Both the position numbers and the translations under genes were made by a program. DNA of 64,000 nucleotides from positions 2,571,101 through 2,635,100 of the forward strand of contig CM030863.1 of assembly GCA_018105865.1 (NCBI GenBank), given 5' to 3'. The stretch is from Metaphire vulgaris. Lineage: Eukaryota > Annelida > Clitellata > Crassiclitellata > Megascolecidae. Under the pieces are notes generated by a model. The model made no database searches and had not been told where the DNA came from. It was given only the letters and a program-made list of their open reading frames with translations. Shown piece after piece: positions 26,686 through 40,040 of the stretch (position 1 is the stretch's first letter; every line of letters begins with the position of its first letter).

Positions 26686-28501
26686 GCCCCTACCAGCACT
26701 GTTCTGACGTTCTGAGCAACTCATGTCTCAGCTGTGAAATAATTATAGTCCGTCTCTAAATTAGAATATATAGGCTACCAGTTAAAGCGAAATAAATGTG
26801 ACCATAAAGTTTACCTCTCTACGAATATTATTATAATGACATCGAATGCACCTTTCGTAATCGTAGCCGGGCCATTCAATCATCACGCGGAATAGCTTCC
26901 TGACTGCAATTGAGTAATTTACAAAAGTCCTTCTCGACCATAGTTTTCATATTATCGTTTTGCACATCTTCCCACATTCCAGAAATGTGAAAGAAACTTG
27001 AAAAGTGAAAATAGAGCCAAAAGGATCCAGATATACTCTGGACGAATAGAAAACCATTGCGACGAATGTCCAATTCGTATGTAGATTGATCGCAATTGTT
27101 CAGTTTTTGCTCCAGTTGAACGTCTTGATCTTTGATATTTTCGTTGTTGTACAATACGCGACAACTTTTAAAAACATCTTCCTTCAAACGACCTGCTATT
27201 TTAAGTTAAAAACATCTTACTTATTTCAAACGACCCACGAGATTTTACTTTACTTTACTACATATTGCTAATTTGGTCACAAAACCCATCCCGTAATTAA
27301 TCTTCCTTCGACAAAACGCAGAATGAATTTCCTAGGTGCATTAAATTTTCATTATCCAGTTAGCGTAGTTATGTAGTTCGTATCATTCAGTAGACCAGTG
27401 TTTCCCAAACTGTGGGTCGCGACCAAGTAGTGGGTCGCAGGGCTCAGCCCAATGGGTCGCGGGGTAGTGTGAAATTATATTCAAATGTGTCATTTTCTAA
27501 CCAATACCATAATGTCACTAGCCTTGCAAAGTTGCAAGTATTTTTTGTTTTAATAAATTTATATACTGCGATCCATTCAAAGCTCATATTAAAGTGATTA
27601 GTGTTTTATCCACTTTTAGTTGATGCAACGTTCGCAGAGGTGCTGCTCATTAAAAAACCGCTGAAGTGATAGCGGTCCCAAAAAGTTTGGGAGACCCTGC
27701 AGTAAAGGACAAGAACATGTAACACGAATCGATGCAAATTCAAGCAATAGAAAAAATAGGGGTAACGATGCCATATCATTCATAAAGAAAACTATTGGAT
27801 GCAACTAGTTTCAAGCATCTGGATAAAAATTATCAGTTATGCTAAAGCCGTTCAGCAATCATTTTAGTTTGTGATTTATTGATCTACCTTCTCCATTAAG
27901 TATCTTTGCAACGAGATCCTGTCCCATTTCGCACAGACATTCGATTGTGTCATAGAAGTTTCGAATGCTGCGTCTTCGTAAAACATCGAGAAATACTTGA
28001 GCGGCCATTGATGCAGGGAGACTTTGAATGTGGTCTTTCTGTCTTTTATTTATTACAGATTTACAGTAAAGACGGTCAGCCAATTCTGAAGGATCGCTTA
28101 GCAAGTCGGCAACAACGTCCCTGTTGAGGTCAATATTAACCTCTTGCCTAACCGCTAGAGGCAAGTTATCATCGAAATTGACATCTGGTTGTTGCCCTCT
28201 GAGTTCTAAACAAGTAAACGTTCATAAATTAGATAATATAGCCCCATTGATCCTACGATGACTTCTACTATTAATAGTACTAATTATACTAATAAGTAAT
28301 TAATACTACTAAGATTACTAGTGGCACTACTACTACTACTAGTGGTACTAATACTACTGCAGGTACTTAGAAACTACTCGTGCCTGTGAAATTTGAACTC
28401 GTTGGAGTTTATCAAGGTGGGATTTGGAGTTGCCAAAAAGATGGAATTGTAGCAATCGAGACGACTAGATATTAAGGCATTTGCCAAGAGCATTATCGCA
28501 G

Positions 28502-28529
28502 CAGTAGCTGCTGCTGCTACTACTACTCG

Positions 28530-28576
<47 letters not shown>

Positions 28577-28872
28577 GGCCTACTACTACTACTACTACTA
28601 CCACTACAACTACTGCTACTACTACTGCTGCTGCTGCTACTTCTACTACTACTACTACTGCTAATTATTATTATTACTATTACTACTACTACCACCACCA
28701 CCACTACTACTACTACTACTACCACCACCACCACCACTACTACTACTACTACCAATAATACTACTACTACTACCACCACCACCACCTCTACTACTACTAC
28801 TACTACTACTACTAGTGGGAAAGTTTAGTAGTAGTAGTACTACTACTACTAATACTAATACTACCACTACTG
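28502..28872. repeat. (ACT)n compound microsatellite, copy B
   Basis: ACT/ACC/GCT tract in intron 1 of CARD gene B. Longer and more interrupted than in copy A. Confidence 0.95.
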
Positions 28873-30839
28873 CTGCCAATATGCCACCCTAATCATATGT
28901 GCATTTAGTTCGTAGCAATGTTACGGCAGATTTAAAAATTTTGTTTTGCACATTTCTACTAGCAAGAAGTATTAAGACCGATAAATTTATGAGCAACTTA
29001 CTGTGTAGGTGGTTGTTTAGATGCTCTTGGTCAGTTTCTCTTAACATATCAAGCAATTTGGCGTGCTGATTCTTTGCTTTATATATGGTTATCAGTTCTT
29101 GATTCTTCTTGAGCACACTGCCGTTATTGCGAATGGCTTCATATTCATTCGGAGACAACGTACCGCTTGCCATTAATTTTTCTAGTAACCCATAGTTTGG
29201 ATCGATGTGACTTTCCAAGAACTTCTCTTCAAAACTTGCTTTCTTTGCTGCTTCAACGGTGGCTGTAGGCATCGGGGATGATCGCGAGACGGAACTTCGA
29301 GGATGTCGTCCGAATAAGTTATATTGTGAACGATGCATCTGCAGTGGGTTACGGTTCCCTGTCACGCCGTCATAAGAGAGGCTATCCCCAAAGCCACCAA
29401 ACATCTTGCTCAGTTGTGTTGTTTGAAATAACTGGCAATGCGGAGATTAAGTCGCAAATATATCCGATCAACACGTTAACTTCAATTGACGATTAGCCGT
29501 TATTTGAATCAACTAAATTTCTACCCCACTGTCTTGCCTTAACGACGAGACAAGCATGTTCCTGTATTGAACCTTGACCAGACACAAATTTGATGACGTT
29601 TTGAGAATTCCACTTCATAAAAGAATAAATTACAATAGAATTGCAATATAATAATTAGACTGAGGTCGTACTGTACATAAGAAATTGTTTTACGGTTAAA
29701 AACTGCTAGGCCTAGCTCTGGTCGTTGCCGATTTCAGACTCGATATAAATGGCATGTTCTAAACGGACACGAAATGGGTTAGAGCAAACACTTGTGCCAA
29801 TTATATCGCCAAAGTAGGACATGACTGACTCGGCAAATAGCAAGCGTCAATAATGCACACCGTTTTACATAAGTGTCTAACTGTCTACACCAGATGTGCA
29901 CAACCTTTTTAGGCTAAGAGCCATATTGAATATTCTAAGATTAAGCCTACTCGAGGGCCGCAAGCTTGAAATACATGTTTTATAATTTATAATATAGTTT
30001 ATACAACTCTGAAGCTAAAATAAAATTAACTATAATAAAAGTGTCATGCATTGCTACAGTCGCCGACCATGGATTTCTCTCTCCTTCTCTTTCTGGATTT
30101 CTTATCTCTCTTTATTTTAACTGGGGATCCAGGAATCATTTTACATTGAGCTGTTTAAATACGTTATGCAACTCATATATATTCCACGTCTTAAAACAGA
30201 GGGGTTACAAAACGCTTAGTACGCAAGATGAACGTATATTGCTATCACTATCAGCAACTTTAATTACTATGTATTATGCAGTATGAGATTTCAAAAATCA
30301 TTGTTACCTAATCTTAGTTATTCCAGGCTTATTTCCGAAAAGCTATGAAACGTTCAACCATAATCGATCCCAACTGTGAATTTCCGAAGGAGATCTTGCA
30401 GCCTGAGAAGACTCGTCGATCAATTGAACATAACTGGCTGCAGTCTAACAGAGAAGAACTCAAATATAATCTATTGTAAAAAAATATAATCACTTGTAAA
30501 AATGTAAATTCCATAAGAAAAATGCAAGACTAAACCATGTCCACTCTCAGAACAAACAGAGATGCTATTTCTGTTGCGTCAAGATCTATCCATAATCCAA
30601 TTGAACAATTAAAAACGTTCCTGAACGCAAAAACAAACAGAAACGTAATTTCTGAAACATTCCTAATCTAAATTTGTTTTTCTACGTAATCTTAAATCAT
30701 TATTCACCTTTAAAGAAATTTTCATAAAACGTGAACACAAAATTTAGCTAATAATTGCTTTCAGAAATGACATCTAACCAAATTAATTATCTTCATCGAA
30801 GATTCAACTCAACCAAATTCTAATAATGAAAAGGCAGTG

Positions 30840-31430
30840 CTACGTGGTTGTAATGGATCACTATCTGTCTATCAATCTATCAATCTATTCATCCATTAAT
30901 CTATCCATATATATATCCATAATCCATCCATTCATTCATTCATCCATTCATTCATTCATCCATTCATCTATTCATTCGTTCATCCATTCATTCTTCCATC
31001 CATTAATCCATTCATTCATTCATCCATTCATTCATGTCTGGATTCAATGCAAAGCGTATCTATACATCCATACCCCACATCCATCTACTGTAATGCAAAA
31101 CGTAAGTCATAATCATACCCATCCATCCATTCATACATTAGTGCAAAGCGTACATAATCATCTATCCATTCATTTGCTCATCCTTTCATATTCATTACAT
31201 CCATTCATTCATCCATCCACTATATCCGTCCGTCCGTCCATCCACCCACCCATCCATATCCATCCATCCATACATTCATACATATACCCATCCATCCATC
31301 CATTCATCTTCCATCTATCCGTACCTATCTATCTATCCATCCATATATCTATCTACGAATCTATCTATCTATCTACAGTGTATCTATCTATCTACAGTGT
31401 ATCTATCTATCTAAGGATCTAATGATATGT
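30840..31430. repeat. (CATT/ATCC/ATCT)n tetranucleotide repeat
   Basis: About 590 bp of imperfect ATCC, ATTC and ATCT words, shifting from CATTC to ATCT rightwards. The Ile/His/Ser-rich open frame over it is an artefact. Confidence 0.9.
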
Positions 31431-31453
31431 ATATCTATTTATGTCACTATGCA

Positions 31454-31646
31454 GCCTACGGCCATCATTAAACCGGTCTCGGAGCCAGCCGCAAAACAGA
31501 AATCAATAACGGAATCTCTTGCTCGGTCCGCATCCGGCGCTTTCGCCTCCTCCTCGCCAAGACAACCGGCCACACCCCTTCCCTCTCCGCTTCCAACGAC
31601 CATCTCAGCATGCGCCTGTCCTGGCCTCCACGTCCAAAGCACAGCG
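31454..31646 (+). CDS. Candidate exon, unknown protein
   Basis: A GC-rich island between an acceptor-like TCACTATGCAG and a strong donor GC|GTGAGTGAGT. The open frame is Ser/Pro/Ala-rich (e.g. ASSSPRQPATPLPSPL) and could be disordered. No partner exon or family was recognised, and the opposite strand is also open. Could be non-coding. Confidence 0.25.
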
Positions 31647-32628
31647 TGAGTGAGTCTGTCTGCAGCAGCCATTCCGCCAACGCTCATATGGTTCATTAAC
31701 ATAGCCATGAGACGCCGGTATTAAAACATAAGAAGCCAAGCTCTTTGGTGCCTGTCTGTCTTTCTCTGAGACACGGTCGTAGAATAAATATCCCATCTTC
31801 CTCTCACTGGCGAGAAAATATTGGACGATACAGCTGCTACTCACTGGTCCGTATCGATTACTTGGAGGTGAGAGAATTGCATTCAATATCAATACGAGCG
31901 AATTTTTAGTTGCTGTTGGAATAATAATTAATAATTATGGTCAATATTGTCGAAAGGGGTGCATACGTGAATAAATTCCCAAGGTCATCTATAAATAATT
32001 TAAAATTAATCAATGCCAAAATAAATATTCGATTTGTCAGGGCTTGAGGGAACTTCCCCCCCCCCCACTGCCCGAGAATGATCTCTCCCGCAATTTTGGA
32101 TTTTCATTGTCGGCCCTCACGCTGAAAAGTCGAAAATTTCGAGAATTTTGGGGCGCAGGTAGTCGAAGTCAACGAAGTCAACCGCTTATTCGAAAAACCT
32201 AGCACTAGTATCGATTAATGTGTACAGTGCCTCTAGTGCGCGTGTACACATCTATCAAAGACTAGAGTTATACAAGTGTAGCACTGAATGGCTTTACGGA
32301 GCATTTTGGAGCAAGTTCCATATGGTATGTACAGTAAATTTAGATATGAAATTAATTTCGATGTCAATTCGATTTTAAGAGATGCTCTACTGATAAATAC
32401 TTCTCGGTTCAAATTTGTCTCATCAAAAACAACACATCAATAATTATAATAGTCAATTCATAACAAAATATGAGAGAAAGAGAGCAAAGACCCGAGCAGA
32501 TCTGCTTTTGTTGGATATCTAGAATTTATATAGGCCTATATTTTAAGTAACTGAGTTCTTTCTCTTGCTGAACTTAAGTTTTCTTTAGAATTTTGGACGT
32601 ATTTTATTTAATGAAGTTGGTCGATTAA

Positions 32629-32925
32629 CAGTGGCGGTTCCACCATGTTGATGACTGGGGATGCATCCCCCCACAGGGGTTCCGGATGACCCTCTTTTGC
32701 TTGTCAACCTATTTTCCGGCGAGTTTTTAAAATATTTAACGAAAAATACTGCAAATGAACTTCTTTTTTGCTTGTCAGGCTTTTTGGCAAGGTATATTAA
32801 TATTTAGTGGACAAAACACTAACAATGACCTTTTTCTCTCTTATATTTTTCTTCTTCACTTTGCACCCCACCAACTTCCTATAAATTTTTTCATCCCCCA
32901 CCAAGAATGCCTGGAACCGCCACTG
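32629..32925. mobile_element. hAT-like MITE, CAGTGGCGGTTCCA family, 297 bp
   Basis: Perfect 14-bp termini CAGTGGCGGTTCCA / TGGAACCGCCACTG, flanks TCGATTAA / TCAATTAA. Contains GACCCTCTTTTGCTTGTCAA and a second GCTTGTCA motif. Confidence 0.85.
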
Positions 32926-33039
32926 TCAATTAAGCTACTACTACTTCTATTAAGCGCACTTACTATTATCTATTATTGTGTGTTCGAATTTAAATCATGA
33001 ACAACAAAAAACGACACGCCAAACCTAACTAAACCATTC

Positions 33040-33110
33040 ATAGTAATCGGGACGATGGCAGATTGGTAACACGTTAGACAGCCACGCTGACGGAACGGGT
33101 TCAACCCCGC
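33040..33110 (+). repeat. tRNA-like SINE head candidate
   Basis: A-box-like TGGCAGATTGGTAACACG and B-box-like GGTTCAACCCC at tRNA-like spacing. No clear cloverleaf was verified. A CT-rich and then G-rich repeat follows. Confidence 0.35.
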
Positions 33111-33754
33111 ATGAACCCCTAAGATCGACTCAGCCTTCATTCCCTCTCTCCCTCTCTCCCTTCTCTTCCTCTCCCTCTCCAGTCCCCTTTATCTTCAAGC
33201 AGTTTCCCTCTTATTCCAGTCTCTTTGTAAAACTCAGATGAAAATCCGTTTGTTGGTAATGACATGATGAAATTTCTGCTGCCATTTTTAGACTCAAAGA
33301 CAAGAAGAAAAAGAAGGGTTGTTGGATTGGGATGGTTGGTTTGGGTCAGACTTTTCCATATTAATGGTGGGTTGGGTTGGGTCAGAAAATAAGACATGGT
33401 TTAAGAAACTGTAATGTATTACAGTGGGTTGGGTAGGATCAAGTAAACCTATTGTCGGTATGGGTTGGGTTGGAGATTTGATGGGTTTGGTTGGATTGGG
33501 TTCCAAAAAATGGACCCATGGATATCTTCTGACTAAACTCGAAGCTGTACTTCGCTCGCATGAGGGTCGCCTCCTTTCCGTATTGAACGACCAATACTTG
33601 TTTGAATGATTTTATCTTCTGAACGCTATTCATTCGCAACCAATCAGAACGCTATAAACTGTACTTAACGATTTTAATGTCTATTATATTATAACTGTAC
33701 TTCATGTCTGATATACTGTAGCTCAGACTTTGTCTTATTAAGAAATCATCCAGC

Positions 33755-34230
33755 ATGACGACGCATTTGCTGACCCTCTCGGCGGTCCTCCTCGTGGTCG
33801 GCGCGTCCCTCGTCCACTCCACGTCCTACAGCCCACTCGACCTGACCAACGCCGACTACCAGGACGAGATGATGCAGTCTCTGTACAAGCGACTGTCGCA
33901 GCTGGATGACGGTTACTTCAAGGCCGCTGCTGCAGCGCGGGATTACGACGACGACGACGACGACCAGATGGACGAAGACAACACCGGATACGGTGTGGCC
34001 GGCGGTGACTACTCGTCGCTCCAGGGGGACGGTCAGCGGGTGGAAAAACCACGGACTCCGACAGAGATCCGGGATTCCGAATACTTGGCACACAGTGCAG
34101 GAACCGCCAACGGAAACTACATTTACGTCTCGGGTAAAACCTTGATTCTGAGAACCGGGTGTAGTATATAATAATGACTCCCATATAATAATGACTCCCA
34201 GTCAGTTATATAATAATAATAATAATAATA

Positions 34231-34275
<45 letters not shown>

Positions 34276-35572
34276 GGAGGAGTTATTATATTATTATGAT
34301 AGTAAGTAAAATCTCGTAAATTTATATAGCGCTTTGGGTAGTAAGTACAGTAGTAGCTGCTTATTCTTATGCGCTTAATCTCTCCTGAAAGAGCTATAGG
34401 CAAGGTGGGTTGTCGGCCGGGCAAAGGTCAGTGTATCCATGAGGTGGCGGGTTGGGCTGTTATAGCTATAAAGGAAATGACTTTTGGAATAGGAAGGTTT
34501 TAAGTTTAGACCTAAAGGTTTGGGGAGATAGTGAAGGAATTAAAAAAACTGAGGATGTGGAGCTTGTTGTTTGACCATGCTGTATACAACGGAGCGATGC
34601 TGGAATTGAGTTCCAAAGTTCTGGTGCGGCGTATGAGAAAGCGCGGTTGCAGACTTTGAGAGATGGTCCAGGAGGCTGAGGTGTTAAGAGTTTTCGAAAG
34701 TAAACCGGTTTTGACGAATGAAGTGAACTGTAAGTAATCGTTATTATCTTGTACTGTATACGTTCGGATATTTTAAGCCAGCGTAGTGACTTCAGTGACT
34801 TCAGTGTAGTGACTTCAGTATGGGTGAAATATGGCAGAACTTTGGTGATTTGGTTACTGCTCGAGCTAGAGCATTTTGAATAGATTGTAGTTTGTTGATG
34901 GAGGTTTTTGAGAGGTTATAATAGAAGGAACTGCAGTAGTCTAGTTTGGAATGAACTATTGAAGTGGCGATAGTGGAGGAAGTTTTGAAGTCGAGGCAAG
35001 GACGATGTACACCGTACAGTGTATAATAACGACTGGGGAGTTATTATTATATGGGAGTTAATATAGTATGCTACACCGGCGTAACCAATGTTCCGCCTAA
35101 CGGTGAATTGGGGGTGTTAAACAACCTCCGCACTAGAGGATGACATCCCTCCCGGTGGGATCGAAAATTCTGGGGCTTTAAATGACTAGATTTGAGTGCA
35201 ATTTTTAAAAATCGACGACCTGATAAAAAGGATCATGTTTGGAGTAATGGAAGGCGAAAACATTAGAGGAAGACCACGAAAAGAATGGATAGACAATATT
35301 AAAGAATGACGAAACATCAGAGCCGTAATTAGGGTTTTCGGTGACCGGGGCAAGATTTCTATTTTGCGCCCCTAAATTTCAGTTATGACCTTTTTTTAGT
35401 CGTCGTCGCAAGTTATCTTCACCCTATAAAACACTCCTTTTTCGAGGTGATGACCTTTTTAAATCGTCACATCAATTTTTTATTCGCATCAATCAAAAAT
35501 GCGCCCCCGACGGCTCGGCGCCCGGGGCGGATTGCCCCCCCGCCGCCCCCTAGTTACGGCTCTGCGAAACAT

Positions 35573-35619
<47 letters not shown>

Positions 35620-38600
35620 GCTTACAAATCCACATAAGACAGAGATGAATGGAGGAGGCGAATTCAACTTGTAATAGACTCCAACGGGTATTGCGCCCAT
35701 GGAAATGACTGAATTAATGAATTTGAGAAAGTCACAATCTCTTCACTGAAATTGACATAACCTTCGTGGTGCTGCAGAACTTCCTTTGACTTCCTATACT
35801 GACAACAAAACACCACAATACATGGGATTTAATGGCAATTATGCTACTTCTACTGGTGCGCCAGAAGCAGGTGGTTCTAATGGAAATAAATACAGTAGTC
35901 TAACTGTGCGAGTTACATTAGAATTAATCGTCTTTCTTGGCATTAATAACATTAGCACAGTCCTTGAGCTACAACTTAGACAAAATCTGCAGTCACCATG
36001 CTACCTTGGCGTTGTGCTGGTCGCTTGGTGCGCTAGCTTTCAAACAGAAAAATAGCGGTAATAACAGATGAAAACCCGCAAATTTGTTGGGTGGTTACAG
36101 CTGTTTGGACGCCACTATATATAGCCTAGCCTATTAATTATTGATAAGATGTTTTCTTGTGCCAAGCGCTAGGCGATTTGACCACCAAATTCATTACCAT
36201 CGAGAGATAACCAGCCGTTATTTGAAACTCAATTCCAATATCCCTCCGCTGTCTACATCAAAGCCAAATAACAAATTCTGATTCACAATTTTCTTTCACT
36301 TCTTGCAACAACTCATCAAGTTTTTCTTTCTAAACTCAAATCTTTCCTCTTCACAAAATCATTTCCTCCATAACTGCAACTGTCCCAACCACTCGCCCGT
36401 TTGATTAAATGACCCGACATGAACGACCCCACCTTTGGCTATATAGCTACTTCATTCTGAGATTAAGCGCATCGGTGCTTCCTTTGAAAGCGCTATAGAA
36501 ATTTACGAGATTTTACTTGCTTACTTACTCATTTTAGCCTGGTTTTACTGCGTTCTGTATAGGCGGCGCAGGAGAGGGAAAGCAACATCTCGCCCCAGAC
36601 GGTCTTTACAACAACATCGCCCAGGTGAAATCAGACGAATCGCTGCCTTTCTACTGTCACCCGCCGAACCCGTGCCCCAAAGGTTACACAAGTAAGTTGG
36701 CGGCGATATTTGGACGAAAAAGTAGCAGAACAAATGCCTTGATCGTGAAGATGAGCAATGTGCAATAGTAGTAATAGCTATAGCGCTAAGCTGTTATGCC
36801 ATTCAACGATAGATTTAGTGCTAAATATTAATTATAATTAATTATCTATGCAGCTATTATAAATATATTGATTTATATACACTGATTTATACATTGATTT
36901 ATATATTGATTTATAATGCATGATTTAAAAATTATTGTGTTAAATAATTATTTTATTGGAAATTTTAAATATGGTGCTAAATGTTGATGATATGACAAAT
37001 TACAATCATACATCGGACATTGACTCATACTATATTGTGGGACATTAGCGTCACCTTGAGGACATTTGGTATCTGGTCCTGCCTATATGGGTAGGGGCCA
37101 GCCGTGGAAATTGCGCAAAACAGAAGAGAATTTAAGAGAGGATGACTGCTAACAGGATCTGTATCCTTAGTTGTATTAAAGGCCATAAACTATGCAACAG
37201 AACTCAGTCCAACTCTAATGCCGCTCAAGATCTTCAGCGGCCAGACCTCGTTGGGGAAACTACCGACGCCCCCCCATGCTCCCTAATCGGAACCGGAAAT
37301 GTCGGTCTGTAAAAGCCTTGGTGCGGCCGTGTTTTTTCCTTAAATGAGCTTTCCTCAACAGATCATTAATCTCGGTTTTTTTTACAAATTAAGTATAATT
37401 ATCAAATGACAAAAGTGAGAATTAATCGTGATTTTTTAAAAGCACAAATTGCTTGGTCTGTATGGACACTTTAGTATTAGCCTAATTTCAATAAAAATTG
37501 AATGTTCGATATGATTTTGCCAAAGAAGCCGTACGTGATGCAGAAAAATGGTTCTTATATTTGGGATTAGCACATAAAATAACATGAAAACTTCGAAACA
37601 TGTGACACAAATGAACATTTAAAACATAGTGTAATAATTGTTGTTATAGCGGACTAGGTTATAACGTACCGCAATGTAGGGTCCCGGTTGCGCTATATTT
37701 GGGGCATTGGAGCAGCGTACACTAAAATAACAAAAGGTGAAAGGGTCCCGAAACAGTCCGATGACAAAAATAAACATTAATAAAACCCATACCTGTAACG
37801 CTGCTCCACAGTTAAACACCGCCCTTATAAGGCTGGACTAGGTTATAACCCGCGACCTTACTCCATCGTAAATGTTACCACTGTGCTAACTTCCCGCCCC
37901 CGGATCCCGTGTGATTCAGACCCGCAAGGTGTAATTTGATGGCATTGGATACAGCGGAGGGCCAGATTCCAAGGATGGTCCGCGTACCGCAAAAAATCGC
38001 AATGTATATTACATTCCATCACAAGAATAGCAATTTTCAATTAACATTCTTAACCGACTGGTTGTAAAAATTTTACACTGTTGCAGTCATACTCGGCCAA
38101 TAAGGCAGCTTGTCGAATACTAAACTGTATGTTTTTAAATCTGACATTGTTTTTGTCGATACAAATGCTCAATATTGGGTATCCAGTGTTTACCAACAAA
38201 AGAAGTGACCTCTGTTTAGTATTAATGTTCTTCCGCCCATCTGGTGAGTGCTACCAAACCATAATGTTTTTAAAACCAGAGTCACTGTCGTGTTTCTCAG
38301 GAACATCTAAAAGACGCCAATAAATTCGGCGTTCAAGTCACTATTTCAATGAGCTGGTGAATCTGGAACGCCATTTTGATCAGTGTCTTCAGGAATATTT
38401 TAGAGAACCTTGTTCTGGATTAATTATTAATATGTACTCCAATTAAAAGATAAATGTTTTAATCTTTGATTTCCATTGTGATTTTTAATATGTTTCTTAT
38501 TTTTAACGGTTCTTTTCGCGGTATCTGCAGGTGAAAATGGCTGTCAGGATTTCATCGTTGACACGGCAGAGGAACAGAAGGCGTGGATCTCCAAGATGCA

Positions 38601-39681
38601 GGACAAGGGTCTCTGCTCGTGCGACGAAGAGCACATGTTCAGCTGCCCCAAGGACCAGTCGGTCGTAAACAAGGTCTCAGACGATGACGTCGACAACGGC
38701 GACAACGACAGGCTCGATGACGTCATCAACAATATTCTCCAAGAAAAGGTTACCAAAGCGACACGGCTCGAATGACGTGTGCTCAAACGATTGTCTGATA
38801 ATTAACCCCTTAACTGGGGATCCCGGATATATCCGTCCATTTTACATTGAGTTACAGTTAAACACACGGTTAATGGGTTAATTCCCTGTTATTTGAATTC
38901 ATTCAGGGTTTAAGTTCACTCTTACTCTAGGGAAAAGTACTCTATTTAAAATTCTGAAACCATAATTTAATGATCAAGTTAGTCTCTGCTCGTTATAAAA
39001 ATGGAGTGAATACTATTTGTATAAAATTTATATATTATTAGCAGTAACCAGGGACGGTTAGCGTTGGGGATGCCTGGACATGTATTCCCCACCAGTCCAC
39101 CAAAACTGCGTCTTCAGTGGAAGATGATCGTCTAAATGGACAGCAATATAAAACTTCATTTATTATATTCAGGGGAAGATCCGAATGGGCGTCGTTGCTT
39201 CCATAATTTACCTTCACTGAAAACCTTTGACAAACAAAAAATCGTCGCTTGAAAAACGGTTTATTTTTATGGTGGGCCTTTCATTTTTATGGCCCTGATT
39301 ATATTTCATTTGTGTGTTATTACGGAAGGACATAAACAGCTCTGGAAATTCTTTATTTATTCACTTGGGTAATCCATTTCACCCTATATTCTCCTACTGC
39401 TACTGCTGGATAAACCGTAATCGAAAGTTGAATTGTTAGTTTAGTTTTCTTCAATATTTGGTTAAAGCAAACGTAGTATGCCTGTTTATAAGGTATTTAT
39501 ATAATTTTGTTCAGTCAGCCAATCCTTTCGCTGGAGGACAGAAGAGACAGTCGCTTGTGGCTAAGAAATCTCCGAGGGTCAAAAGAGTATGTAAACGGAA
39601 TTCCAACTTTATATATTAATTTTACTTATTTTCAATTCATCATTAAAGAAAACAATTGATTGATCACTTAAATAATCTACT

Positions 39682-39754
<73 letters not shown>

Positions 39755-39979
39755 GCTACTACTACTACCACTACTACTACTACTACCACCACTACCACTG
39801 TTTACACCACTGCCGCCGCCACCAGGCCCACTGCCACCGTTGCTGCCACTGCCACCGCTGCTACTACTACCGCCACCACCACTAACACCGCTGCTGCCAC
39901 CACCACCACCAATAGTACTGCTACTATGTTCTACTACTACCGCCACTGCTGCATTTGCATGTGCTGCTACTGCTACTAT

Positions 39980-40040
<61 letters not shown>

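Larger units (their letters stand above)
22485..29404 (-). pseudogene. Multi-CARD, beta-propeller gene, copy B (probably broken)
   Basis: Exons equivalent to copy A: 29404-29002 (CARD1), 28205-27888 (CARD2), 27192-26815 (X1), 26037-25845, 25610-~25188 (CARD3), 24664-24302 (X2), 23338-22485 (propeller). Exons 1, 2, 4, 6 and 7 are open with correct phases. Exon 3 has an extra G near 26889 that shifts the frame before the donor and uses a new acceptor. Exon 5 carries several indels and an internal duplication (25300-25345 resembles 25432-25475). The exon 6 donor region is locally duplicated (24283-24303). A full-length product is unlikely, but shorter spliced products (CARD1-CARD2, or the propeller end) are possible. 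Assembly error in exon 5 cannot be excluded. Confidence 0.65.
30043..33754. other. Intergenic region between duplication and 7B2 gene
   Basis: 30043-30830 holds no recognisable gene; a degraded piece of the 80-bp TTAA family is at 30118-30175. A tetranucleotide repeat spans 30840-31430 and an exon candidate lies at 31454-31646. 31700-32628 shows nothing. A MITE is at 32629-32925, a tRNA-like SINE head near 33040-33110, and a G-rich inverted copy of the AACCC repeat at 33315-33520. Confidence 0.6.

Noticed and set aside
30826..31422. 198-codon Ile/His/Ser-rich frame
   Set aside because: Covers an imperfect tetranucleotide repeat; every frame is biased and no family is recognisable.
33755..34171. 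Single-exon secreted protein ending at 34171
   Set aside because: The frame past 34133 is intron; a GTAAAA donor and five downstream exons in phase build a 7B2-like protein.
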